From Trileptium ribeirensis (lineage: Eukaryota > Nematoda > Enoplea > Enoplida > Thoracostomopsidae): DNA of 64,000 bases. The position numbers and the translations under genes are program-made. The stretch is from positions 1-64,000 of the forward strand of contig JASANE010003155.1 in NCBI GenBank assembly GCA_030248225.1, read 5' to 3'. Positions 54,001 through 61,479 of this stretch are shown here, piece by piece (the stretch's first letter is position 1; each line of letters starts with the position of its first letter). Below the pieces are notes generated by a model. That model was not told the origin of the DNA and searched no databases. It worked only from the letters and a program-made list of their open reading frames with translations.

Positions 54001-57000
54001 CCACGGTCACATCGTTTAACCCTCGCCTGCGAGATACCGAAAACTATTCAGAATAATCTAACTACGTTCTTCGTCTCCGGTCGTCCGCCGTTACGAGACG
54101 CAAACAGAAATTATGAAAAGGAGCTCTGGTTGTCAGCACTCTCCAAATAAAGGAAACCCTTGTATTTTTAAACAATTTGAGCTCCCCCGGGCAAAGAACG
54201 TGTGGCACCGGTTCCTGTACCCGGTGAAAATTTCGGACTAACCTGGTTCAATTATTTTTACCGTTTGGTTTACAGATCAAACGCCCGAAATTGACAACAT
54301 ATTGTGTTTGACACCATTTTGTAGGTAAAATTCAATTAGTGTATGGAAGAAGTTAGTTTAACAAGTTAAGACCACAGTACACTGACTGGAAAAACGAACC
54401 CCCAGACTGCTTAAAATGAAAATGTTTTTTCAGTCATAACAGTTCTCTTTATGAATAAAAATAATAAAATGTTGATAACAAGTGAGACATTGTACCACTT
54501 TAGGAGGAAATTGTTTTACAATATATGCTCATATCTGTTGTTATTATTCAATCACTAAAATATCGAAAAGACGTAAAACGCTGAACCATTTACAGCAAGC
54601 TTGTATTTGTATTCGGTTGCTAAAACAATAAAACAAGTGTTTGACCCACATTAACAAGAGAGAACAATTTTGTTGCTAAGTTCAGTTGCTGAATCAAGAG
54701 TATCAGCAGCAGATGTTTTTTCATTAAAAACACAGAACTTTTAAAATTTATAGATTTAGATGGCTCAAGGTTGAATGGGGTTCGCCCCTCATTTCATGCT
54801 CCGAGGCAACACCTTGCACCGCTAGATCCGACCTAAGGAGGGCCCCAAGATCATGACTCTAGGCAAAATTTTCAGATAGTCGATGAGCCAGCTATTACGT
54901 TTTGACAACGATGTAAACAGTTTTACCACTTATGATCCGGTAGAAAAATATAGTTTTATTTGTCGTTATGTTGTAAAAATATGATATGTAATAATAAGTT
55001 TACCATGCCCGAAAACCCCCAGGTAAAACTTATCAGATACCCAAGACAGAAAAATATTTCAAATTTTGGGTCGAGGAACCATTGGGGCGTCATACCCCCC
55101 GTACATCAAAACAAATAAACCCAGAACCGGAGCCGTAATCGAAACACAAAAAGAGACATCGGCATTTATCATTTTACTATGAAATAAAACTAAGCAGAGC
55201 CACAATTCGAAAGTTAAGATAAAATAACCTTGCTTCCGTGAAGGGTACTACAATGTGGTCAAAAACCCTCATTTTGACCTCTGACCCCGAATCTTGGGGA
55301 CGCCATGCACCCGTACCCATGGAATCATGGGTCGTAGCGAAAAACCAGCACCGGTAATGAGTTTACTATGCCTGAAAACACCCAAGTGAAGCTTTTCAGC
55401 CGTCGAGGACGTCAGAACAAATTTACGAATTTTGGATCGAGGAACCACGGGGGTACCATGCCTCAAACCGCATAACTCTGGCAACAGAGCCTTAATCGAA
55501 AAACAAAAAATAGACATGGTATTTATCATTTTACTATGAAATAAAACCATCCTGAGAAATTCGAAGGTTAAGATAAAAATAACCTTGCTTGCGTGAAGAG
55601 TACTAAAATGGGGCCAAAAAAACCCACATTTTTGACCATTGACCCCGGAACCAGACCCCAAATCAAAAATGCTCAGGGATATACACGGTAAATCGGTAAA
55701 TTGACTATGCCAGTTCCAATGAGCCCAAGATCATGAACATCGGTTAAGGCGTTCCCAAGTTATGGCCGATCACACACACAGACGGAATTTAAAAGATTTC
55801 ACCCCTGCAACATACAATCTCGACTACGTTTCACTACGTTCTGATTATAACTAGTAACTCTATCTAGATTGCAGAACGTAGCGAAGCATAGGTATACCTA
55901 CGTCTTTTGCATGCACAGATAATCAGCTCTCGATAGCATATGTCGATATGCTATATGTGGATGTCACACTACCGCACAAGTTAGAACAAAACTAACACCG
56001 GCAATAAGTTTTTCATGTCCAAAAAACCCCAAAGCAAGCTGTCAACCTCCCAGAACGTCACAATAAAATTTAGAATTTTGGGTCGATGAACCATGGAATC
56101 ACCATACAATAGTACCCATGGAACCATGGGTCGCAGAGCAAAACCAACATCGGCAATGAGTTTCAAAACCCCCAAGCAAAATTTTTAAGCCGCCCAGGAC
56201 GTCAGAACAAATTTTCGATTTTTGGGTCGTGGAACCACGCGGGTACCATACCTCAAACCCCATGAACCGGAGCCTTAATCTAAAAACAAAAGCGAAAGCT
56301 AAAATCTAAAAATCTAAAGAGGCATCGATATCTATGATTTTACTATGAAATAAAACCAACCAGAAAAAAATTCGAATGTTAAGATAAAGATAAGCTTGCG
56401 TCCGATAAAGATAACATTCATTTTGACCCCTGACCCCGGGAACCAGACTCCAAATCAAAAAACGTTCGGGGATGTGCACGGTAAATCGACTATGACGATT
56501 GAGTATAATTCAAATGAGCAGATCATTAAAATAGGTTTAGTCGTTCCCGAGTTACGCCCGATCACAAAGACATACACACATCGACGGAATTTAAAAGCTT
56601 TCACCCCTGCAACACACAATCTCTACTACGTTCTGATCACATTGTATTTTGTTTACCTCGTCATTGGTAAATTCCCCACCTCCGTGAATGATGACCATTT
56701 GTTTCATAAACGTGGTTTTGCCCGATTCACCAGTTCCCAACAGCAATATTTTGATCTGTAAAACACATAAGCATAAGTACAATTTCGGGCTATCCGAATT
56801 TTTGACGTGGTACATAATAAAAAATGTTATAAACAAAATACTGGGCTATTCACAAGACTAAAATTTTATCTGGAGCGCCCTCAGCTCCAACCTGGGGTAA
56901 AACCGTGCCCCTCGAGTCAAGTGGATGATTTTATAATTGCATTTTTCGTGTTTTTCAAACATTTACAGTATTTTTCGTTGTTTTTGTTGCATATTTATTG

Positions 57001-57766
57001 TTTACGCACTGACAATGCGTATTTCGTCGTTTTACTTATGATTTTGTGATAAATACGTAGTCTAGATATAAGCAGTAATACAGAGTTTTGTTATAACGGT
57101 TTTTTGTTGCGTCATTTTTGGCGTTACCTGAAGATACTGTGGGTGTTGAGGAGTCGACCATGGGGAATCCAAAATCTACCCGGATAATCTGGGGGAGCCG
57201 CCGAAATCCTGTAGATCCCCCAAATAAAGCGGCCCAGTAGTTAATGAGGAGTTCAACGGACGAACGGACAGACGGTGCCAAATTTTCCTCCTCTAACGAA
57301 AAGAAAAACGCTTCGCTTCGCGGCGCTTAATAATTTAGCAGGGGAGCAAGTAACGCATTGCGAAAATCCATAGATCCAGTGCGGACTCATGCGTAATACA
57401 GATAGATAAAAAGGGGTTTTTGAACAATTAAACAGTACAACAGGAACTCCATTCACAGCGCTAGGCCCGTTTCAATAGTAACAGTAATGACGATTCTTAA
57501 TCGAAATAACGGAACATTGTATTACAAAATAAACACGTAGTAACAGAATTTAATGCAATAAAGATCTAGGCGTACTCCAAATATCTTGTTTGTTATACAT
57601 CGAGACATAAGCTTCGTAGCTTTCCAGAGATTCAAGCCAATAACATTTAACAGGATATACATACCTGACGTTTTATACGATCTCTTTCGCGTCTTAATTC
57701 TTTATCGATTGCTTGACTCTTCGATGTTGCAGCGTCACCACCGTATATACACGGACATACAGTCAT
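26839..57766 (-). CDS. G-protein alpha subunit, G12/13 class (nine coding exons, complete)
   Basis: This is the alpha subunit of a heterotrimeric G protein, a GTP-binding switch that relays receptor signals, in the G12/13 class typically to Rho GEFs at the plasma membrane. The coding parts are 57766-57665, 56755-56657, 51699-51569, 45023-44903, 38744-38694, 38096-38002, 34456-34348, 31348-31219 and 27077-26839. They sum to 1077 nt, or 358 residues plus stop, close to the usual 350-380. All introns are GT-AG and the phases fit. Motifs: P-loop GTGESGKT (41-48), switch I RKAT (181-184), switch II DVGGQ (203-207), NKTD (273-276), TTAVDT (328-333) and C-terminus LKYIMMQ. The TTAxDT form, the RSQRQKWF stretch and the IMxQ tail point to G12/13 rather than Gi, Gs or Gq. 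An in-frame TGA lies upstream of the ATG with no ATG between, which fixes the start. Odd points: Asn186 replaces the usual switch I Gly, and Thr48 replaces the usual P-loop Ser. Introns carry many transposons. Confidence 0.95.
27390..28420 (+). repeat. Repeat family B, copy 1 (intron 8)
   Basis: It begins GGAGCAAAGCGAGCGGAG and ends near ATGAAACCATGCTAGCTC. The interior is built from degenerate units of about 170 bp, with recurring words such as CTATATAGGTATTTATTGAGGCTGAATAC and CAATGGGTTC. Long open frames here (up to 187 codons) are by-products of the repeat, because homologous copies elsewhere do not keep them. Other copies lie at 31.5, 35.1, 36.7 and 49.9 kb in the opposite orientation. 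Class unknown. Confidence 0.7.
28682..28762. repeat. 26-bp subterminal repeats, three copies plus a part
   Basis: CGGGGCTAGCCTATCGGGGC starts at 28682, 28708 and 28734, with a partial start at 28754. Subterminal repeats in hAT elements are typically transposase-binding sites, which would fit their place near the left end. Confidence 0.85.
28824..29126 (+). pseudogene. hAT transposase C-terminal (dimerisation) domain fragment
   Basis: From about residue 40, [29 protein letters not shown] and [19 protein letters not shown] match the hAT C-terminal dimerisation domain pattern (Y-P-x-L-x-x-L-A-R-x-x-L-x-x-P-x-S/T-x-x-x-S-E-R-x-F-S-x-x-G). The catalytic DDE part is absent upstream, so this is a remnant. 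Confidence 0.85.
29394..30555 (+). mobile_element. hAT-type non-autonomous element, copy 1 (intron 8)
   Basis: It begins CAGGGAATAACTGAAACTG and ends ATTCCGGTTACTCCCTG, so the ends are inverted repeats starting CAGGG. It is flanked by a perfect 8-bp duplication CGAACTGG (29386-29393 and 30556-30563). Length is 1162 bp. Both ends are rich in CCGGAACCGG and AATTCCGG words. Two other copies lie at 41091-42250 and 45655-46810. It sits inside another hAT element. No transposase; a 73-codon open piece recurs in all copies but is probably not a protein. Confidence 0.93.
31219..31348 (-). CDS. G-alpha exon 8 (residues 237-279 plus split codon 280, NKTD)
   Basis: This exon encodes [19 protein letters not shown] and then [14 protein letters not shown], which carries the guanine-specificity motif N-K-x-D (273-276). 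The acceptor ends TTAAAG and the donor CAAG|GTAAGT is near consensus. G joins AA of the last exon as Glu280. Confidence 0.96.
31470..32910 (-). repeat. Repeat family B, copy 2 (intron 7)
   Basis: Degenerate units carrying CCTAAACCCATTGAAAACCC, AACCAAAC and GTATTCAGC recur at 165-185 bp spacing. The right part has the CGATACGAAGCC...GATATGCGCTGCGAAAC...TGGTACCCGTATGG block shared with copies at 35.5, 37.65 and 50.4 kb. A fragment of the CTGGCCTG MITE end sits at about 31800-31852. Most of the copy lies in intron 7. Confidence 0.7.
33120..34110. repeat. Tandem repeat of about 175 bp, five degenerate units (intron 7)
   Basis: GGAGATATAACCATTTTCG-like phrases recur near 33186, 33355, 33547, 33714 and 33890. 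Each is preceded by ATGAATTGCTCT and AGACCAAAA words and followed by CCATTGA...CCC...GCAGCGTAAA. Unit length varies from about 165 to 190 bp. Confidence 0.8.
34348..34456 (-). CDS. G-alpha exon 7 (residues 201-236, switch II)
   Basis: This exon encodes [18 protein letters not shown] and then the strand [12 protein letters not shown]. Gln207 is the GTPase catalytic glutamine of DVGGQ. The acceptor ends TTTAG with a good branch-point sequence (TACTAAC) just upstream, and the donor is CAG|GTTGGT. The segment is strongly G12/13-like. Confidence 0.96.
35050..35830 (-). repeat. Repeat family B, copy 3 (intron 6)
   Basis: It shares the GATGAGCTGATTTCGG...GAAGCC block and the terminal CTCCGCTCCGTCAGTTTC with copies 2 and 4. 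Two long overlapping open frames here (161 and 117 codons) are on the same repeat and show no domain. Confidence 0.6.
36720..37960 (-). repeat. Repeat family B, copy 4 (intron 6)
   Basis: It has the same internal units as copy 2 (ACCTCGTCGACCCTAAACCC, AACCAAACCATCGTATTC, TGACCTGTATGCAATACGTA). The conserved right part at 37650-37860 ends at GCCTTCAGTGGAAACACCG. Confidence 0.7.
38002..38096 (-). CDS. G-alpha exon 6 (residues 169-199 plus split codon 200, switch I)
   Basis: This exon encodes switch [20 protein letters not shown], then a beta strand ending NVPF. Arg181 is the catalytic arginine finger and Thr184 the Mg2+-binding threonine of the R-x-x-T motif. The next conserved Gly (T-x-G-I) is Asn186 here. 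The acceptor ends ATTACAG. The donor is TTTCG|GTATGC, and CG joins G of exon 7 as Arg200. Confidence 0.95.
38694..38744 (-). CDS. G-alpha exon 5, 51-bp micro-exon (residues 152-168)
   Basis: This exon encodes only 17 residues, [17 protein letters not shown], matching the conserved E-S-x-K-Y-F-x-D-N-x-x-R-I segment that links the helical domain back to switch I. The acceptor ends ATTTCAG and the donor is CCA|GTAAGT, both strong. Both ends are phase 0, so skipping it would keep the reading frame. It was found by looking for the residues missing between exons 4 and 6. Confidence 0.9.
39795..42363. repeat. Repeat family A, copy 1 (intron 4), split by a hAT-type insertion
   Basis: It begins ACTAGTAACTCTACCGAGG then CAGAACGTAG, and ends CTACGTTCTG, so the ends carry a short inverted motif. 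The interior has tandem units of about 330-370 bp, marked by TTTTGGGTCGA, GTGCCATACC, AAGGGTAC and CCTCATTTTGACC. It is interrupted by the 1.16-kb element at 41091-42250. Other copies lie at 45.55, 55.0 and 55.85 kb. Class unknown. Confidence 0.75.
41091..42250 (-). mobile_element. hAT-type non-autonomous element, copy 2 (intron 4)
   Basis: It is inverted relative to copy 1. The ends are CATGGAGTAACCGG (one change from CAGGG) and CCGGTTATTCCCTG. A perfect 8-bp duplication ACCCGTAC flanks it (41083-41090 and 42251-42258). Length is 1160 bp. It is inserted into repeat family A, so it is younger than that copy. Confidence 0.93.
42540..44900. other. Intron 4 sequence without a recognised element
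   Basis: Unique-looking, AT-rich. Short open frames (for example 43209-43415 plus strand) show no motif I recognise. Confidence 0.4.
44903..45023 (-). CDS. G-alpha exon 4 (residues 112-151)
   Basis: This exon encodes the middle of the helical domain. Its signature is [20 protein letters not shown], matching the conserved L-W-x-D-x-x-I-x-x-A-Y/F-x-R-R-x-E-F-Q-L segment. The acceptor ends CTTTAG and the donor is ATC|GTTAGT. Reading through the donor reaches a stop after five more residues, so splicing here is needed. Confidence 0.92.
45655..46810 (+). mobile_element. hAT-type non-autonomous element, copy 3 (intron 3)
   Basis: It begins CAGGGAATAACCGGAACCGG and ends AAACTCCCAG. A perfect 8-bp duplication CTATATGT flanks it (45647-45654 and 46811-46818). 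Length is 1156 bp, in the same orientation as copy 1. Confidence 0.93.
47141..47503 (+). mobile_element. MITE with CTGGCCTGTCCACAG ends, copy 1
   Basis: The left end CTGGCCTGTCCACAG pairs with the right end CTGTGGACAGGCTAG. It is flanked by GTTTC (47136-47140) and GCTTC (47504-47508), a 5-bp target duplication with one change. The sequence without it reads like other copies of repeat family A (AACC-x-x-G-C/T-TTCCGTGAAGGG). No coding capacity. Confidence 0.85.
47745..49850. other. Intron 3 sequence without a recognised element
   Basis: AT-rich; open frames of 60-113 codons without domains. Nothing in it matches a G-alpha exon, and the exon set is already complete. Confidence 0.4.
49860..50710 (-). 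repeat. Repeat family B, copy 5 (intron 3), with MITE insertion
   Basis: The start (CGGAGCAAGCATGGTTTCAT) and right part (GCGAAACCTGTGTAGCGAG, GCCTTCAGTAGAAAATC, CTCGCTCCGTTTT) match other copies. The internal tandem units are mostly lost. A 344-bp MITE sits at 49952-50295. Confidence 0.7.
49952..50295 (+). mobile_element. MITE with CTGGCCTGTCCACAG ends, copy 2
   Basis: The left end CTGGCCTGTTCACAG pairs with the right end CTGTGACAGGCCAG. A perfect 5-bp duplication TACTA flanks it (49947-49951 and 50296-50300). The interior matches copy 1, with AAAAATGCTAAATATTTCC and GTTTTACTACCGTG. No open frame of interest. Confidence 0.9.
51569..51699 (-). CDS. G-alpha exon 3 (residues 68-110 plus split codon 111)
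   Basis: This exon encodes the start of the all-helical domain: [20 protein letters not shown], followed by a region rich in Lys and Leu. It matches the E-F-x-x-x-I-x-x-N-x-x-x-G-M-x-x-L pattern of G12/13 helix A. The acceptor ends TATAG. The donor AGGAA|GTGGGT is weak, but it is the one that gives the right phase: AA joins C of exon 4 to make Asn111. A donor 10 bp further on (GTAATA) would break the frame. Confidence 0.9.
52060..52480. repeat. Three degenerate tandem units of about 165 bp (intron 2)
   Basis: AGATACATTCAAATGAGTC at about 52234 and AGATACACTCAAATATATC at about 52401 are each followed by ATCATCGTTT-x-CAGCATC-x-TCGAAAACC. A more diverged unit starts at about 52072. Confidence 0.7.
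52985..53580 (+). repeat. Two GAGCGAAGCGAGCGG-type repeat starts (intron 2)
   Basis: The segment at 52994 starts GAGCGAAGCGAGCGGATTTT and resembles the start of repeat family B copy 1. The one at 53491 starts GAGCGGAGCTCGGCG and includes a perfect 7-bp hairpin (GCTCGGC, loop GAA, GCCGAGC; 53498-53514). Confidence 0.5.
54985..55843. repeat. Repeat family A, copy 3 (intron 2)
   Basis: Two to three internal units (TTTTGGGTCGAGGAACC, TTTTGGATCGAGGAACC, ACCCTCATTTTGACCTCTGA) and the right end CTACGTTCTG at 55834-55843. The left end is missing. Confidence 0.75.
55850..56635. repeat. Repeat family A, copy 4 (intron 2), ending next to exon 2
   Basis: It starts ACTAGTAACTCTATCTAG immediately after copy 3 and ends CTACGTTCTG at 56626-56635. 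Only 21 bp separate its end from the last base of G-alpha exon 2 (56657). Confidence 0.8.
56657..56755 (-). CDS. G-alpha exon 2 (residues 35-67, P-loop)
   Basis: This exon encodes the first beta strand, the P-loop and the first helix: [20 protein letters not shown] then VIIHG. The usual G-alpha P-loop is GAGESGKS; here Ala is Thr42 and the Mg2+-binding Ser is Thr48. The acceptor is a clean pyrimidine tract ending ACAG and the donor is GAG|GTAAAC. Both ends are phase 0. An interspersed repeat ends 21 bp inside the following intron. Confidence 0.95.
57665..57766 (-). CDS. G-alpha exon 1 (residues 1-34)
   Basis: This exon encodes the N-terminal helix that contacts the beta-gamma dimer and the membrane. 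It starts MTVCPCIY and ends in a charged helix, [15 protein letters not shown], matching the ID-x-x-L-x-x-E/D-x-x-x-x-R-R-Q pattern before the P-loop strand in G-alpha proteins. Cys4 and Cys6 are candidate palmitoylation sites. Residue 2 is Thr, not Gly, so myristoylation is not expected. The donor is CAG|GTATGT, phase 0. Confidence 0.9.
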
Positions 57767-60060
57767 TTCGAGCGAGCGCTCTAAGGACAAAATCAAAAGC
57801 AGAAAAAAATTAGAATGAATGGCAGTACGTCACTGTATAGTTTTAAAATCTGCAATAATTATTACACCACGTTATCAACACGAACCCATAGTCATCCTGG
57901 ACCAGTACACTCAGCACATCAATAATAAATTTAACAGTTAGAATGATTGTAAGGTCCTTGTACAGTTTTACAATTATTGAGATGTATGCTATTTCCAAAT
58001 TAAAGGTACATACTGCATACCTAGCATTTCCTCATCCACAGGTTCATTCTCACTTATTTAAGTTTATGCACAACAATAAACTCCTATTGTTTTACTTCAA
58101 GTAATATCCTACTGATCGGGTCTGGTGCTGCATATTTTCAGTGTAATAACGCGTGTTTTTGCGTTCCAGGCAGAAGCAGGAAAACAGCGAGACACCAGCA
58201 ATATATTAAGGGCAACATGGTTCAGTACAGTTCAACAAAATATGACTATTTATGTTGCGTTCAATGACCAAATCTAACTAAATCTAAGGAAAAACCAAAT
58301 CATCCTAAATTCAACAACCAAAACTAACTAGTAACTCTATATATAGAGAATGCAGAACGTAGTTAAGCATAAGTAGACCTACCGGTTAACATAGAATATT
58401 AACCCCGCGCCAATAGTAGCGGAGTCGCAGAGGAGTCGGAGATCACCTGATCGATGACTCGCTTTTGGACCCTTTTTGAAGCTTGGCAATTCCCCATTGG
58501 TTGGATGCCACGGGCTAGCTCCTTAACAAATTAAAATAAGCCAAAAACCAAAATAAATTTTTTAAATAAAATTTAACTAAATTTTGTATAACTTTGGATA
58601 GCTTGGAGGACCCCCGACAATGGTGTTATTTTATATTGTTCAAATGGAGGTAGGGTTGATGGATTATTTTTATAACGGCTGTCGGAAATTAAATGGGCGA
58701 CGGAATCGTGCGGGTCGAGGCGTGGCCAGTAACCGGTGATCCAGTTCGAATGGCACGCGTTCTTTTGTTATGTGACCTGTTTTTCTGCCTTATACGTCGC
58801 GCTGATACGTGGCTAAGCTCTACACACTCTTGGTTCAGATATGTGAGAACCAAAGACGTAGCAGAAAATATTAGTATATACAACAAAATATAAAAGATCA
58901 AGGCAAGATATTGAAGCTTTGAGACCCGTCAGTTACACTTGCGGCACTGTTCTTTATGACCGTGCTACCTAAATCATGTTCAATACTCCACCGGTAACTT
59001 TTGCCTGATTTAAGCTCTATCGCTAACTCGGCCAGCGCACTGTTTTAGCTCGGTCTGATTTTCTATTAGTGTTAAGGTTAAATTATTTACTCTTTACTAC
59101 TCCTCTTGTGAGGTTGATACAATCGCCCCGGACGGCTGACAGATTGCGTTACGGTTGGGTGATAACAATTATGATTTAGGTTTGTTGATACTTTATTAAG
59201 TCTCTTATGAGTTGATACAGTGAACCTCGGACGGCTGTACGATATTTTAATTGTCTTAACCTGAACCTTCCAATTACGTTAATAATTGCCTTACATTAGT
59301 GTAGTCCCCCCGGACGGTTGACAGACTACGCTATTATAAGAACTGCCTAGTAGCAGTCGACTACTATCCCAGTTATTTGTCTCTCAATCCTAAAGGTCAA
59401 CCCCTCCTACAAAGATATTACTAAAATTAATTAATACTTGGGTTATAATACTTATTTGCGAAATCCCAACACTCGCTGACTCCGTTCCGTAACTATGCAC
59501 CGTCAATGTAAAAGCATACACATATAACTCCAATGCTCTCCGAGAAAACGCAATTCTTTGCGAAAATAACTCTGGATTAAAGTTTCAATACATATATACA
59601 AGCCCAAAGTGAAACCATAAAATACATGAAAAAATCGGACGCTAAACTCTCAACAAATTACGTTGACATTCCTAAAGCACATTCGCAAATATTAGACTAT
59701 GCTACCCTATCAATGGTAGCTATGTATCTGCCGACACGACATAAAAAACAAAAACAAGTACTTCGTTTCGCCAAGTATTAGCGTCAACTTCAACTCCATT
59801 AGAACCCAACTGACCAACTTAATCAAAGAAAACTAATAACCTGCTATCTAGTTGAAGAAATTAGTATGAAACATGCAAATTACTTTAAACAATACAAAAT
59901 TAAAAAATTAAGGATTTAGGAAGTTGGTGGGATAGGGGGCATATGAGAAATCTGCTGAAAAACATTTATTTATTGGTTTTAGGTGGTATTTGGGTTGTTT
60001 TTAGAGTGGTTGCGATGGTTTGTTCCTGAAAACCCGTTGCGTAGCTTAGTAGCTTTCCGA
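57767..60060. other. Upstream flank of the G-alpha gene, no second gene seen
   Basis: It should contain the promoter and 5' UTR on the minus strand, but I see no TATA box or other landmark I would stake a position on. A fragment of repeat family A (ACTAGTAACTCTATATATAG) lies at 58327-58390. The rest is AT-rich. Confidence 0.4.
59100..59345. repeat. Three-fold CGGACGGCTG motif in a partial tandem repeat
   Basis: CCCCGGACGGCTGACAGA (59126), CCTCGGACGGCTGT (59225) and CCCCGGACGGTTGACAGA (59307). The first two are each preceded by a TCTTRTGAG-x-TTGATACA segment, giving an offset of about 99 bp. Origin unknown. Confidence 0.6.
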
Positions 60061-60067
60061 CAAATGG

Positions 60068-60776
60068 TCATTGTTGATTTAACAAAAAGGTTAATGCTTG
60101 TGACCAGAACTTAATTAAACCATCGCTGGAAATATGAAAAATATTTCGAACATATAAACTTTCGACATCTTTAACTAAATCCGATCGGGTTGTTATATTA
60201 ACGCCGCAGATTACGATGACAATGATACATATGATACCGTTATCATAAAGTCGAATTGAGCGACTTCCATATTGTTCGAAAATATCCCGCTGCCAATTCG
60301 AACAATACAGCGGGAATCGATATGCTTGATACTGCGGTAAAACAAGCATGACTGTACCAATGTTGAATATGAGAAACGGGTTTCTGATAAATAATATGAC
60401 ATTGAATATGTCAGCAACTGGCGAAAATTGAATGAAGGCCCGTCGATAAAAGGTCTGTCAACCCGCTACAGAAATTTTCCATATTAAATATAAATCTTAA
60501 ATTTCCAACTTTGTTGCGGCAATGTTTTCTCGTGAGCCACAAGGTCATAAAAGCGTGTTGTTTGACGAGCAAACAGCAAAACTCCGTCGTCCAGCGGTCA
60601 AACCGCTCAATTTTGTTCGAGAACGCCTTGCGAAGTTCACTATTCCGTTGAACCATGTGATCTTGCTTGATGTCGGTAAAAACAAAATTTGCGTAAGAAC
60701 TCACACTATAGTTGGTGCTGCGCCTTGTGTTGGCACCCAAGTAGAGCAGTGTGTAGGAGTTCGGTGGACTGTATAG
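60068..60776 (-). other. Unidentified open region, two overlapping frames
   Basis: One frame is open from about 60776 to 60411 (SSYANFVFTDIKQDHMVQ, NKIERFDRWTTEFCCLLV). The next, in another frame, is open from about 60465 to 60068 (RRAFIQFSPVADIFNVILF, YQAYRFPLYCSNWQRDIF, ICIIVIVICGVNITT). The second has two hydrophobic stretches. The composition is less AT-rich than its flanks and both are on the same strand. They might be one frameshifted gene or two exons. I recognise no family. Confidence 0.25.
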
Positions 60777-61424
60777 TTGTACAACAGACGAGCCGTCAGA
60801 GCACTCTGACGACTTTGTTTTACGCTAAGAAACCAACGAGCTTTTATTCAGTCGACGTTGTTGTAACGAAAGACAATGGGACACTAGGGTTTAAGGGAAA
60901 TTTGGCACTCTGGACCTCGGACAATATCTAACTATCGTTACGAAGAAAAAGATGAACCCCCGATTTCTAGTTCAATGTGCACGTTGAATTAAATAGATGC
61001 TTCAAATGACTCTAATTCTTCTGTCAGCGCTATAACAGCTCTTGTCTATAATATTATGGAGCAGCGCGGCTTCACAAAATGAGTATCCTCTTTATATATT
61101 GCAGTTCTCAATAAACGCTGTGTAAATAACCAAACAGACATTACATGTACCTTAAAAATGATCAACCGATCGATAATTTCAAGTAAATCTGTTAAGATCT
61201 GTTAAGAATAAACCAATAATAAATCTGTTAATCATAAAGTAAATCTGTTAAAATTCACATGATACAAACGACGTAAAATTTGAAATTCAAAGGATCATAT
61301 TGGCATATACTAAAAGCGGTAGCTCATACATGTAATGTGCGTGATACTTACTTACGCTTTAACCCTTTCATGCCCGAATTAATTTGTGTATCGTGCAATG
61401 TTTGACAAAGTCAAGCTTGCGCCA

Positions 61425-61479
61425 GGCATCGAACCCGAAACGTACGGGTGAAACTTGTGTACGCAAACTATTGAGCTAT
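61425..61479 (-). promoter_or_regulatory. tRNA-like internal Pol III promoter (A and B boxes), likely SINE
   Basis: On the minus strand TAGCTCAATAGTT (61479-61467) fits an A box and GGTTCGATGCC (61435-61425) an exact B box at tRNA-like spacing. A full cloverleaf does not fold, as the acceptor arms do not pair. So this is a tRNA pseudogene or the head of a tRNA-derived SINE rather than a working tRNA. Confidence 0.55.

Noticed and set aside
56396..56761. 121-codon plus-strand open frame over the P-loop exon
   Set aside because: Antisense to repeat family A and G-alpha exon 2; the minus strand carries the true signal.
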